From Ectobius pallidus (taxonomy: Eukaryota > Arthropoda > Insecta > Blattodea > Ectobiidae), in NCBI GenBank assembly GCA_964059195.1, contig CAXKWD010000004.1, forward strand, positions 117,817,938 to 117,881,937: a DNA stretch of 64,000 nt, written 5' to 3'. The notes beneath the pieces were generated by a model. It was given only the letters and a program-made list of their open reading frames with translations, made no database searches and had not been told where the DNA came from. Of this stretch, positions 11,345 to 22,753 are shown in pieces. The first letter of the stretch is position 1; each line of letters starts with the position of its first letter. Both the position numbers and the translations under genes were made by a program.

Positions 11345-11346
11345 TA

Positions 11347-12089
11347 GCACATTGCTAAAGATAAGCCAGTAGAAAAATTATTAAATTTTGTTAATTTTGT
11401 AGTGGTGTAAATTAATATTAACTTATTACTATTCTTTGTAATGTGAATTATCTTTTTTGTAATTCACACTACCAAAAGTAGTAGTGGATCAGTAAAATAG
11501 TTTATAAGTTAAAAATAATATTTCACAAACCGAAAAAAATTTTATTCTAAAAATTAATATAAAATTAACATATTTATTTAGATTGGTGTAGCCTTTGTTG
11601 GTTTAAGTAATTATTATTTATTTAAGGGAAAATCCTGAGCACGAGATTTACGGCACGTTAAAGAACCCCAAGCCTAAATTAGAGCCTCTGGGCAAAATTC
11701 CTCGGCCCTTTCACGTCCAAGTAACACCCTGGTTTCCGGAAGGGAGTCTGTGAGGCAATGGGCGTATTACCTGTCACTCTGTTCTCTCGGAAAATAAGTG
11801 TAACAAAATTAGCATAGTTACTGAAGTATCTTGGTGGCCCTTATTACGAAGCTCCTCTGGAAAGAATAGCGGGATTTTCAGGGTTTCTGACTACAGAATA
11901 ATATGTTGTGATGAGGCCAATAACTATAAAGTACATCGCTTATTGCAGATTCATGGCATGGTTCAGATTTTTTTTTTGTGATCCAGGTTATAATTTGAGC
12001 CTACGGTAGAAATTGGTCCCGGGTCCAAATGCTGATGCCGGAACTAGTGGTTCATGACTCCTAATGTTTCAAAAACATTCCTGAAACTT
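11347..12089. other. No gene; possible unclassified repeat at 11630-11790
   Basis: AT-rich DNA. The stretch 11630-11790 is less AT-rich and reads like a dispersed repeat (CACGTTAAAGAACCCC motif), but no second copy occurs in this window to prove it. Confidence 0.35.
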
Positions 12090-12245
12090 ATTTTGCCGGT
12101 CTCCTTAGCCGCGGTAGCTGAGGAATACAAGCTTAAAGCCGTGCTGAAGGGATATGCGGGTTCGAGTCACGCCTCCGGTATGGGTATTTGATGTATGATA
12201 ATCTAGGTAAATAAAAGCGGTCAACAAGATAAATATTTTTCAGGA
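12090..12245 (+). mobile_element. SINE-like sequence with tRNA-type B box
   Basis: A B-box-like GGTTCGAGTCA at 12159-12169 follows a GCGGTAGCTGAGG A-box-like segment about 45 bp upstream, the spacing of a tRNA head. An A-rich stretch follows near 12270. No TSD or second copy was found, so it may be a decayed SINE or tRNA pseudogene. Confidence 0.45.
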
Positions 12246-13846
12246 CAATTGCCTATGGCCGGCTAAAATTATATATAAAAAAAAAACTACTGAACTGGCT
12301 GAATGTTTTTATACCCAAGTGCTAAGACCATAAAAGCAACATCGACTTTAAAGTTTGTGGCCTGCAAACTCCAATCTTCTTTGTCAAAGTATATGTATAA
12401 CAAAACCAAGCAGCCTGCTCGTTCTTTATTTTTATTTCTCCTCGCAGCCATTTTAACCAACTGTACATATTCTCATTTATGGTTAGTTATTACCTTATTA
12501 CCAACGTTTACATTTTAAATGTTGTCGTGCTAAGTTTGAGTATAGTTTTAGTGTTTGGAATTTCTCAGATATTTGATGACGTGTACCAATGAAACTGCTT
12601 CATTTGGAGATAATCCAGGGTGTGTCAATATTTTCAAAATTACAACTCTGTGCTGATTGCACATTTGTAAACAGATAATTTAATTAAAACACACTGTTCT
12701 CTCAAAAGAGAGTAAATGTTAGGTAAATCTTAATTCAGAAATAGCTTTTCTGATAAGGAAATTGTCAGCATACACTACCTCTATTTGTGAAATTTAAGAA
12801 TCTTTTTCCGAACAAGAGTCATGAGTAAACTCAAACTCCCTTTAAGAACCACTAATAGAAAAGTGACATAATACCTGCCGCTGATTATCATCTTTGGATT
12901 AATTCATGCATGAAGACATTTCTAGACTATAAAGTAGTTCCAGTAATATTTCTCCGCTTACACTTCATGGACTGACTGCTAAAAGTAGTATGAGTGATCG
13001 TGACCAGTTGCTCAACTTCGCAGTCTGTGTAAACATTAGCTGATAGACTGCTTTGTGTACGCCCAGCGTTGACAATTATTCCACAAAATAGGTAACTTCA
13101 TACAATATCTCATTTCCGAAGTAAAGTGTAGTTATTTATTAGCATATTTTCTTACATGCATTGTGCAATGTTTTTCTTACGTGCATTGTGCAATGTTTCA
13201 AACATGAAATAAGACTCCAATGTCTATAGTCAAGACAAGTTACTCAAGCTACAACATATTCTAACTGCAACGACAGAATTTCATCCACGGAAGAGGGATA
13301 CTTCAGAAGAAAGAAGAAATGTTTCTGGTAGAAGCTAAGGTAAGTACAGTACATAATAACAGTGCTTATTGAACTGTGATTATAATCGTTCTAAAAACTA
13401 TAATTTGCTGTAGCCTATCCATGTTTAACCACTATTTCCATAAAATTTATTTCTTATCCATGGTTGATAATAGGAGACTGATTTTGTAGATAAATCTGGA
13501 CTGATTAATTACAGCAAAGGATACTAATTACGCACAAGGGCATCGCTTTGGATCACTTCTATTATCGATTGAGTATTGTTTGAATCTTTAACAGGAATAT
13601 TTCTCGATTTGTAGTCCAGAATAAAGGTTATGTAGGCATGTCGTTAATGACCTTGGTTGAGAGATACGGCGTGTGTTTTATCTGTTGCCCACTTATTCCG
13701 ATGAAAGGGGGTGGTTTCCATGATTACGCACTAAGTTTATTCACAGAAAAGTTCAAAATCGGTGAAACCATATAGTAATTAGTTTTTCTGGAAAGTTTCC
13801 GAAATACTGGGAAAATGGTGTCACTTTTCTGAACAGAAAAATGGCT
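12246..13846. other. No gene recognised
   Basis: About 1.6 kb of AT-rich sequence. It holds a short direct repeat of TTACRTGCATTGTGCAATGTTT near 13152-13200 (two adjacent copies) and no coding signal. Confidence 0.5.
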
Positions 13847-13854
13847 ATCGGAAG

Positions 13855-14798
13855 CAGTGGCGGCTATTCAGGGGAAGTAGGTGAAGTAGCACTTCGTTTA
13901 TTTTCCATACCATGAATGTTGGTTTTTACTATAAATACATCTGTATTTTTAAATTGCCCGCCACACCACCACCTGGTGGCAAAGCTAGGAGACACTGAGA
14001 TCCTGAGCGCGCAGCGTGCTTCAAGTCGGCCGTGTGAAGGTGTACTGGAAACCACGCCCTCCGTTGCATGGGTAGTCTGGTCAACTAAAACTGAGGATAT
14101 GCAAGCAGCAGTTTTCTCGCTTATCCCACGTCCCCATACCGACGCGAACAGACTACCCACGAAGCCGTCCCTCTTGTTCAGCCATATTCTTCCCCAGCAC
14201 CTCATTCTGTCAGCTCGGAGAAAGAGGTGGGCACGTTAGATCTTCCACCGTCTGACGCCGCCAAATTCGAATGTGTTAAATTCAGAAAAACCCGGATTCC
14301 ACAACCCCGATTAAGTATTCTGTCGCACTGGGAACACTAAGCGACTTCCTCTACCTCGATCATTAAAAATACTATTTTCTCGTCTCTTATTCCATTTCGG
14401 GGAACTCTCACGCGATTTTCCCTGCCCTAATTATTATTATTATTATTGCTGTTATTATTACTATTATATTATCATTATTATTATTATTGTTATTATTATT
14501 ATTATTTTTTTCTTCTCTCGTCACACAGCTCACACAACGTTCGACGTGACGAGAGAAATTAGCAAAAAAATAATTAGGGCAGAGAAAATCGCGAGAGAGT
14601 TCCCAGAGATGGATTAAGAGACGAGCAGTTTAGATAGGCCTACTAATAATTTTTAAAAATATTTTAAGTTTGCTGTATGAAATTGTATTTACAGCACACC
14701 CTCGCACAAGAGCCGCTATTGGGTGAATTCCGTTATTAACATAAGCATGTGGCATTTTTGTTCTCTTCACCTAATTTTCCGGCCACGAGCCGCCACTG
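13855..14798. mobile_element. hAT-type non-autonomous transposon, 944 bp
   Basis: Both ends read inward CAGTGGCGGCT, followed by a shared TAGGTGAAG subterminal block. The flanks ATCGGAAG (13847-13854) and GTCGGAAG (14799-14806) agree at 7 of 8 positions, an 8-bp TSD. These ends are typical of hAT elements. The interior has no transposase; overlapping open frames on both strands (13864-14239) have no domain and look like chance. A nested hairpin region lies at 14375-14625. Confidence 0.85.
14375..14625. repeat. Nested hairpins around a TTA microsatellite
   Basis: The outer arms (about 14375-14432 and 14568-14625) pair over some 50 bp, including TAATTAGGGCAG.GAAAATCGCG. Inside are an ATT/TTA run (14430-14510) and a second hairpin with TCTCTCGTCA and TGACGAGAGA arms (about 14513-14555). 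Confidence 0.75.
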
Positions 14799-14928
14799 GT
14801 CGGAAGGCGAGAATTAGGACTGGCATTGAGTTGCGCATGGTTCACGTCATAGGCTACAGAAACAAGGCTGGGATTGTAAACTTCATGGCGATCAACACTA
14901 ACGTCACTTTTCCTAACCTAACTACCAG

Positions 14929-15683
14929 CAGAATCAGCTAAGATATAATTTTAAAATTAATACAACAATTTTAAACACAATCCTGTTTGCTGATGATCAG
15001 GTTGTTCTTGCAGCTGGAAAGGTTCTTGCCACATTTCAGCTGGAGAAAATAATGAAAACATATAATTTAAACATATCGGTAACGAAAACGAAAGTAATGG
15101 CAGCACAGGGAAAATACCCAAGGAGGTCCAAAATAATGATTGATAATAAAATTATAGAACAGGTACAACATTTCAATTATTTGGGTTGCGATGTAACATT
15201 TAATTATGAAGAAGATTTGAAAAACAAAATTTACAAATTTCAAAATATATGTGGGACGATAAAGAGAACGTTAAAAAATAAAACACAAAAAGAAACAATG
15301 CTAAAATTCTATAAGACTATGGCAGTTCCCGTTTTGACTTATGGCTCAGAGAATTGGGCCATGAACAGAAAAGATAGAAGAATGATAGAAACAGCAGAAA
15401 TGAAATTTCTTAGATATGTTGCTGGATATTCCCTCACAGACCATATGAGAAATGAAGTTATAAGAGAACAGTTGAACATATATAATTTAAATGATAAGAT
15501 TATGAATTACAAGCAATGTTGGCACGATCATATACTGAGGATGCAGAACAATAGACCGGCAAAACAGGCAATGTTATATAAACCCATAGGAACTAGAGAC
15601 ATAGGAAGACCTCGACGACGATGGGAAGATGACTTCTGAGCCGGAACAGGCCAATTTGGCCTATCTTGATGTAGATGATGATG
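14929..15683 (+). mobile_element. 5'-truncated non-LTR retrotransposon
   Basis: The insertion carries the last quarter of a LINE reverse-transcriptase ORF and a short 3' UTR ending in a GATGATGATG simple repeat. An 8-bp direct repeat, ACTACCAG, at 14921-14928 and 15684-15691 fits a TSD. Length is 755 bp. The clade is not certain; the simple-repeat 3' end is common in RTE-like lineages. Confidence 0.75.
14977..15639 (+). pseudogene. LINE reverse transcriptase, C-terminal fragment
   Basis: One open frame starts inside the RT palm: LFADDQVVLA, with the catalytic FADD at 14986-14997. It continues through ISVTKTKVMA, HFNYLGCDV, a thumb/connection region with VPVLTYGSENWAM, and a C-terminus IGRPRRRWEDDF before the stop. 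This order is characteristic of the 3' part of non-LTR retrotransposon pol. The fingers, the first half of the palm and the apurinic endonuclease are missing through 5' truncation. The surviving frame is fully open for about 220 codons, so the insertion is fairly recent. An internal ATG at 15052 has no biological meaning. Confidence 0.9.
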
Positions 15684-15691
15684 ACTACCAG

Positions 15692-17185
15692 TAACCTAGT
15701 TCTAGTCACTAACACTAGTCAATATTCCAAATCTAGCTCTAGGTGTCACTAACACTAATATCATTATTCCTAACCTATCTGCCATTTACCTAGAATCGGA
15801 AGTTTGTACTTGGTATGTAGTGCGGAGTGCCTAATGAAGGAAAGTACACTCCAACTCCTAAACTAAAACCGCGTTCGCTATTCATCCAACATGCTGCCTA
15901 GAATACTGGAACACAATTTGGGACACCAAGGTCCTAGTTAAGAAAATAGGTTCAACGGTGTTTCATATCGCGTTCGTAATTCATAGCTTTGAGGGGGAGC
16001 TTTTTGAATCTGAAAAATGTTCAATTAATTGGCTATGCCACTGCCTTCTTTATTTCATAGTCTGTGGCTATGCTTATTTTGTTCTCTTGTTTGGGGGTGC
16101 TACGACAGTGCATGCTGTGTGTGTGTGTGTGTTTTTTAAGAAACATAAAAAACCGCCATATTTGAAGCTGTAATGTTAATTAGAGCCTACAGAATTCATA
16201 TAATATAAACTAAGTTTGTCTTTAAAATATTTGAAATGAAATAAAAATCGTTAAAAAGTGGGCACTTAGGTAACTTAAAATGGCGTAATTTATACTGATT
16301 GCCCAGAAGATTCGGCAGTTAGTCGTAAGACGGGGAACGGTGTGCAGAATTGATCTCATCGTGAAATAGTGTAGGAAACTTGACGGTGATTACGGTGTTG
16401 CCGCTAGAGCTATCACTAAACTAATCTAACCTGTCACAAAACTCGTGCTTGTCCTTCTCGCGTGTAAAGCTATTGGCAGCATTGTACGATGCAATGAAGT
16501 AAGTCGAACGATCTGTAGCCTGTCAATCAAGAATACTGGGAGACAATATATGGGCCGCGTAACCTTGCCGCAATTCGTGCTAGTACTGTAGAACCCTCCG
16601 TTTTGTTATGCTTCTAATCGCTACTCTTCATGTTTCTTTCTGTCCATTCAGGTAGTTTCAAACTTCTAACATTACCCTTCATCGATTAGTCTCAACTCTC
16701 ACTCTACTACTTCATAGCGAATCAAACTACTGGAGGAAGGCTAAAGTTTTCAACTCGTTGGTGAATTCTGAATGTTCGTCTTGGAATTCGTCAGGAGCGC
16801 ATTACTTCTCATCTATTATATAAAGTCGTAGTTTATATAACTATACTGGATTTCACTGCAAAGTATTCTCTACAATGCATGTTATATTTCCTACAGGAAG
16901 TAAGCACTTCTTTAACACGAATCTCACAGTGTTGATATCGCTAATTCAGCCATGCTGCAAGTCGCTACTTTTTTACTACTGCTCTATTTTGAAGTTATAT
17001 TTTAACTTCGCAGCTTAAACAAGTTCCTTGTCATTGCAAGATTTGAGAAATTTAGCGATCGACACAGTTCATACGATAGTTAAATTACACAAATAATTTG
17101 GCTTTCACCTTTTCCAGGCAAAGATGAATGTCTCTTATGTGTGCGTAGATGTAGATATAGGCTACAGATATGTAAAATAACTACG
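15692..17185. other. No gene recognised
   Basis: Unassigned DNA, including a short GT run at about 16115-16131. No coding or repeat signature. Confidence 0.5.
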
Positions 17186-17275
17186 GGGCAAAATTCCGGC
17201 AAACCAGTGACTGTCACAAACCTGAAATAGCAGTATACCCCGTTGTTAAATAACGTCGGTCAGCCAATATATCAT
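17186..17275 (+). mobile_element. SINE tail fragment (family 4)
   Basis: The stretch matches the 3' part of the SINE at 49490-49707: AAAATTCCGGCAAACC, then GTCACA.ACCT, TAC.CCCC..T and GTTAAATAAC. The tRNA head is missing or too decayed to see. Confidence 0.6.
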
Positions 17276-17497
17276 GTTTAAGTTACTATGGCTCACATTA
17301 AACTCCTATTGTCACACATATGTACCTACACACCCACTGCTTAATTACTAACTTCGTTGCTCAGTCCCACCCCCAATTCAAGGTAAGTTATATTACTTTT
17401 GGTTGTGAGGAGTCATAATTGAGAAATGTCAAACATTAATTCTGTTCCTCGACCTTGAATTACAAGATCGAAATAATATATTATGTGTGCTTAATCT

Positions 17498-17942
17498 TTC
17501 TTTCTCGTAGTTTTACCTCTCCCTTTTAGGAGTTAAGCGACCCAAGCCGCCCGGGCCTTACAGGGCTGCGACCTGTCGGGAGAGGGATTACCTTTGGATC
17601 ACATACATACTTTTTTGACCAGACAAGGACATGGAGGGCCTCCCCGGATGAGTGATCAGCTCAATGCCGGGGCCACCTCCGAGACAACACAAACACATAG
17701 GACGATACACACCATTCACACACACAATCACTCCAAACAAGGCGAGGATGGGGATGAAGATGATAATGACGGCCAGATGATATCCGGGGACCACAAGGGC
17801 CTAAAGTTACCTGACATTTGTCTCATAGGTGAGGGAAAACCCCGGAAAAAACCTCACCTAGGTAACTTGTCCCGACCAGGAATCGAACCCGGGCCCGCTG
17901 CGTGAGAGGATTGGACGCATCCCCTGAGCCACAGCGGTGGAC
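17498..17942 (-). mobile_element. tRNA-derived SINE (family 3), copy 1
   Basis: A perfect 13-bp TSD, GTGTGCTTAATCT, flanks the element (17485-17497 and 17943-17955). Read on the minus strand it starts GTCCACCGCTGTGGCTCAGG with a perfect A box (TGGCTCAGGGG) and B box (GGTTCGATTCC). A long body of about 350 bp follows and ends in a CTTT-type tail (GAAA repeats on the minus strand). Open frames at 17588-17905 are by-products of this repeat. Other copies are at 25551 and 33131. Confidence 0.93.
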
Positions 17943-18324
17943 GTGTGCTTAATCTCACGACCAAATTAGCAATCAATTTCGTATGAATAATATTCTACTT
18001 TTCATTGATTTGACTAGGCTAGCGTAATGCAGATATTGTTGAGAATTGTAGATTTCCCTTGTCGGAAGTATGGCTTGTGCAGGTGAGTTTGATACCAGAA
18101 TGTTGGATCTGGGAAACAAGACAGGTTGTCACTTACAGGTTCCTCTGTGGGCGGCCTCCTTCAGTGTTTTATAATCATTTCTGCTATTTTTTAAGAATAA
18201 CCATGCACAGGTAATCAGATCTTCACCAATCTGTCAACGCCATGAACATATTTCCAGCAAAGCAATCTAGCCTCTACACGTTTCAGTATTTCTTCCTATT
18301 TTATCAGCGAGAAAATTATACACA

Positions 18325-18961
18325 TTTTTTTGAAGTAAAACTTCTTTAGTGGCGGTAGAGGGTAAATCGGGAAAATCAGTCACACTAAACCGTCACGAAA
18401 TCAGTCACAATCAGTCACACTAAAACCGTCACGAAATCAGTCACATTCAAAACCGAACGAAATTACTTACTTGTTTCAGTGCGCACTGCACAGAAAACAA
18501 TCAACTCAATGATTAGGAGTAATCAAAGGAAATTTTTCAGACCTTACTTCCTGAATGGCAATAGACAATTCCTAAGCAATCTAAAGGTATATTATCTATT
18601 TTATGGAACCCGGAGGTTCATTACCGCGCAAATACAAAATTAAAAATCCAAAATTAAAAAATACAAATTTCCAAAATTAAAAAAAAAATAAAAATTATAA
18701 TATCCAAAAATCCAAAATTTAATAATTAATAAAATAAAAAATTTAAAAATAAACAAATAAAAAATAAAAAATCCAAAATTAAAAATTCAAAGATCCAAAA
18801 TTAAAAAGTCCATAATCGGAAATTGAAAAAGTCCAAAAACCCAATATTAAAAAGTTCAATAATGCAAAATTGAAAAAATCCAATAATCAAAAATTGAAAA
18901 AATAAAAAAATAAAATAAAGTTTTACTTCTGTCGCCTGGCGTTCCACGCACTTTTTTTTTT
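18325..18961 (+). repeat. Unclassified dispersed repeat A, copy 1
   Basis: About 640 bp with the same order as 42254-42870 on the other strand. The order is a palindromic GAAGTAAAACTTC (18332-18344), repeats of TCAGTCACACTAAA/CGTCACGAAA, a unique block ending AACCCGGAGGTTCATTACCG, an array of CCAAAATTAAAAA-like units (18630-18918), AGTTTTACTTCT, then a CG-rich GCGTTCCACGCAC and a T-run. It is non-coding. The paired GAAGTAAAACT ends hint at a mobile element, but no superfamily is recognised. Confidence 0.8.
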
Positions 18962-19411
18962 CAGCCCAACTTCCTGACCGTCTGAGTAGCTAGTAAATCG
19001 ATCATTTTGTACGTGCAGGGCCGGACTGGCTCTTCGGGGGTGTGGGAACTTTCCCGGTGGGCCGGTACTATAAAGAGCCGATTATTTATTTGAATATTTT
19101 ATTTCCTTAATGTGTTAAGCATTCACTTCCACTGAGAGGGGATTCTGCATTATATTATCTGCTTAGACTGCTTAGAGGAATCGTGCATTACAGTATTTAC
19201 AGTATCTACTAGTCAATCATTTAAACTTACAAACGGGATCAACAATGGTATTTTATTTCCGGGCATTAGTGTGGCGTCCTCCATAAAACTCACATTACCA
19301 TTGCATTCTCATATCAACCAAACCTTATAGTCCTACACCTGTCTCTTTTACTATAACGCAATTTGCTTGTTTCTTCAGGTTTAAATTAATATTATTTTCG
19401 TATGTTCAGTG
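18962..19411. other. No gene; possible transposon end near 19018
   Basis: GGGCCGGACTGG followed by CCCGGTGGGCCGG at about 19018-19070 resembles a GC-rich transposon terminus, but I found no partner end. Confidence 0.3.
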
Positions 19412-19551
19412 ACGATTTTAGGTAGATTTCGAAGAAAAATCGACCTATTGCAATGGATACCATGTCATGATAATCGAAAAATTCTTTTATATCTTTACGT
19501 TTCATGCTCCCCTGAGTACGAAACCACCGCCCGTTCAAAAAAAAATTGTGA

Positions 19552-19632
<81 letters not shown>

Positions 19633-20312
19633 TTACACGATAGCGGCCGTAATTTTGAAGATATTTGAACCAAATTTTATTATGTTATTTCTAGGCCCAA
19701 TAGTTCGGACAAGTTCGTTAATGGGCAAAATTGGCCCAAGGGGGTGGTCGGGGGAGGGGGTTGAAATTTTAAAACATTTATATCTCGGCCCCTATGAAGT
19801 ATAGAGGGAAACTTTGTTTGAATAAATTAGAGTACTCCCTATGGAGTTCACAGTGACACCAACAATTCGGGGGTTCGAGTGAGGGTGGTGGTGGGGGATG
19901 AAAATTCGAAACTTTTGAAACCACGTCTTGTGGGGTATCGTTGAAAAGCTCTTGATGAGTACTCTACAAATCAATAAATTGTTTCTTGATAACTCTCATA
20001 TGACGCGAGATTTTAATGTTTGAAAATAATAACACTTAAAAGAATTATTATAATATCATAAATTTGTCTTGTTTAGCGGCTTTGCTAATTTTATTCATTG
20101 CTGATCTTGCGCACGGCCTCCCAGAATATTATATCCTATTCTTGTTGTCAAAACAAATGATTGTAGGCTCTTTCTCTTTACCGAATTCAGTTCTTATTAC
20201 TGCAGGTTTACCATGACAAGGCTAAAGAAAAAGTGTGCTATGCAGCGACAATAAATTAAACCAAAAGCACTTCGAAATCTACCTCCGCCTGTAGGCCTGC
20301 CTAAAGGGATTT
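19412..20312 (+). repeat. Unclassified dispersed repeat B, copy 1
   Basis: The sequence recurs inverted at 35764-36463. Conserved blocks run from GATTTTAGGTAGATTTCGAA through GTTTCATGC, GGCCGTAATTTTGAAGATAT, a G-rich segment, CCCTATGGAGTTCACAGTGA and ACGTCTTGTGGGGTATCGTT to GGCCTGCCTAAAGGGATTTT. Copy 1 is longer because of a (TA)n run (19556-19630) and about 120 bp near 20036-20160. The open frames here are split by the TA run and are probably not genes. Confidence 0.85.
19556..19630. repeat. (TA)n microsatellite
   Basis: About 37 TA units. Copy 2 of repeat B has only a short TATATA-type stretch here (about 36312-36320). Confidence 0.95.
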
Positions 20313-21120
20313 TTTTACAATCAGATGAACTTCAGACCAAGTGCCTGCAAACGTTTATAGTAGGCATAAGAGCCCGAGTTCGATTCGTGTTTCCAGTATA
20401 GACCTATGTCGTCTGTTTGAAGTGTAACTTCAAATGTGAAAATGAAAGCGTGTGATCAAGGTACGGTGTTTTTAATAAGCAAAAGTTTGAAGACGTGCCG
20501 GTACAAGATTCAGACAATAATTTGATGTGTTAATACAAGTATTGTTCATATTTTTAGCGTTTAATTACTTAAAGTGTAGAAAAAATTAAAAAAAAAAGGA
20601 TAAGAAATGCAAAAGAAAAGGTGGGTCAAAGAAATTAAGAGATAAAATGAGCAAAATGTTACAAGCTATCGCAAAAAGATGTAAAAAAGTTACATATTCC
20701 GTTCTCCTCCCAGCACTTCCTAAATGGAGGGCAACAGAAAGAGATATTCTTAATAATGTGTAGACCTACTTATTCGGAAAGAGACGTTTTGCAGAAAAAA
20801 GCAACTTGTTGCATGACCTGCTTATTTCATGATGTGATAGATCCCTGTTCTTACCTCGTAACTCATCGTTGGATATCACTGGTGAGTTTCTTCTATTTTC
20901 TGATTCAATTAATAAGGCTAAACACAATTAAAGCATAACGTATCCCATACATTATTACTTGTATTATTATTAAAATTATAGTAGTTGTGATGTGGGCCTA
21001 CTTTAAAATAAATCCTTTGGCCGCCCGAATGTTTAGGGAAAAACCAAATATAAGGTGCAACGTCGCATGAGACATATCCCGCCCTCCCACACCCCCAGCG
21101 AAGCACTTTCTTTTATACCA
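20313..21120. other. No gene; decayed B-box-like site near 20373
   Basis: AT-rich DNA. GAGTTCGATTCGT at about 20373 resembles a decayed tRNA B box, but no A box or flanking repeat supports a SINE. Confidence 0.35.
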
Positions 21121-21124
21121 CGAT

Positions 21125-22395
21125 CTAGCGAATTCTTCGAATTGAGATTCCGGTGTGTTGGAACATGGTAGCTCTTGTTCTGGAAGTTGCCTTGGCCCAA
21201 TTAAGTTCCACCATCTTATTAAACGATCCACTGACTATCATTCCCAAAATCGTTACCTGCTTAGTAGTAGGTAGATTATAATATGTGTGGTTATAAGGCC
21301 ATTTACCCAATGGACAAGGATGACTTCTGCAAGTTTATCTGTGCACCGGAGGATTCATTATGGGTTTGTAAGACACGTTGTAGAGTTAAAAAGACTGTTA
21401 GTTCGGTCAAGAAGAAGACTACATCGTCTGCATATACTCTACAATTGAACACCAGGAATGACTGAAGTTAAAGCGTGGTGAGCCATCCATATGAGGGGTT
21501 CTATGCTAAGGGCCAAAGTAACATGAAGAGCGGACAGCCTTGGCGCACAGAGGAGTTAACACTTATGTGTTTGGTAAAGAAACCGTTCACTTGAATTCTA
21601 GAATGTGCTTTGTCGTAGATATGTTTTAGGCCATCATATTTTTTTCTAGAATACAGAAATGTTGCAGTACTTGTTGTAAATACAGTGATTGACCCTATCA
21701 AAGGCTTTATTCAAGTCTATGGAGAGCAGGGCACCTATGTCATCTGGTTGTTCTGTACAGTGCAGAATGGTATCTCGTTATGGTAGCCAGATTGTGCATG
21801 TTTGTTTTCTCTGAAACACTCCAAGTTTGGCCAATGCCAAATATATCTTTGAAGGCTACTTTCAATCGGTTGGCCAATATCTTCATAAATAATTTGTCAC
21901 CAGCATTTAACAACGTTATTGATTGATAGTCGGATACACTTTGTGAGTTAGGTTTTTTAGGGAGGAGAGTGACCACATCACTAAAACCATCTAGCACCAG
22001 GCCAGTCTCAAGGATTGCATTAAATTTATCCTGTAAATATGATTTAGTTAGTGACAGGTGAGGCCATCTGGACCAGGAGCAGAGTTACTGAGGGTATTTT
22101 CCAACGCTTGACAGATTTCTGCTTCTGTTATTGGGAGATGAGTTCATCCTGTTGTTCTTGACTTATATGTTTAGTGACAAACGACAATACGTTCGCTGTG
22201 GCTGTTAGAGATATGTCCGAGGCAGAGTATAATCTTGTAAAGTACTTTTCGACTTCTTTGATGCAATTGGTAGTGGATGCAACAGTTTTACCAGTCATCG
22301 TTTTTAGCGCTGATATAAACCGGTGTCTTCCGTTCTGTTTTTCTTCCACAATGAATAGGGGATGTTGTCTTCGTGGCACTATCTATCTGTAGGAC
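21125..22395 (-). pseudogene. L1/Tx1-like LINE reverse transcriptase, decayed
   Basis: Four minus-strand segments follow the order of a non-LTR reverse transcriptase. 22379-22128 is a pre-RT region (..VEKYFTRLYSASD). 21997-21740 has SDYQSITLLNAGDKLFMKILANRLK, the conserved RT fingers block. 21701-21501 has VNSSVRQGCPL. A region without an ATG contains RVYADDVVFFL, with catalytic YADD at 21423-21434. 21310-21125 reads VTILGMIVSGSFNKMVELNW, a thumb-like segment. ITLLN.D.K...K.LANRLK and the ILG...S block favour the L1/Tx1 group. Frameshifts separate every segment, and the endonuclease and 3' end are not seen. Clade is inferred from motif style only. Confidence 0.8.
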
Positions 22396-22558
22396 AAGGT
22401 ATCGTGTATCGGAGCGCGCGTAAAGTTTTTCATATCAAAATATCGGATCGTGTGCTGCTCAATTCGGTTTTCTAACGTAGTTGTGGTTAAATGTAGCCGT
22501 TTATGTGTCCACTGATAATGTAAAATAGTATCGTGTACTGTGAGTGATGGACAAGTAT

Positions 22559-22561
<3 letters not shown>

Positions 22562-22616
<55 letters not shown>
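22562..22616. repeat. (TC)n microsatellite
   Basis: About 27 uninterrupted TC units. Confidence 0.97.
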
Positions 22617-22622
<6 letters not shown>

Positions 22623-22753
22623 GTGTGTGATGTGATGTACAGTGGTACATCATACAAATGTAGTAGCATACATATCCCCAGGCTTGGAAGCCAGTGGTAA
22701 CTGTGCAGGTAAGATAATTCAAAGACGCTATTTATAGCATATTTATAAAGCTA

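Noticed and set aside
13864..14239. Opposed 113- and 107-codon frames inside the hAT element
   Set aside because: GC-richer stretch of a non-autonomous element; no transposase motif in either frame.
14986..15003. CTGATGA in the LINE as a hammerhead core
   Set aside because: It encodes the FADD motif and has no GAAA box or stems at the right spacing.
19409..19804. 131-codon open frame with a long IYIYIY run
   Set aside because: The frame is kept open by the (TA)n microsatellite and joins parts of repeat B; not a gene.
22487..22722. Frames rich in RERERE
   Set aside because: Translation of the (TC)n microsatellite.
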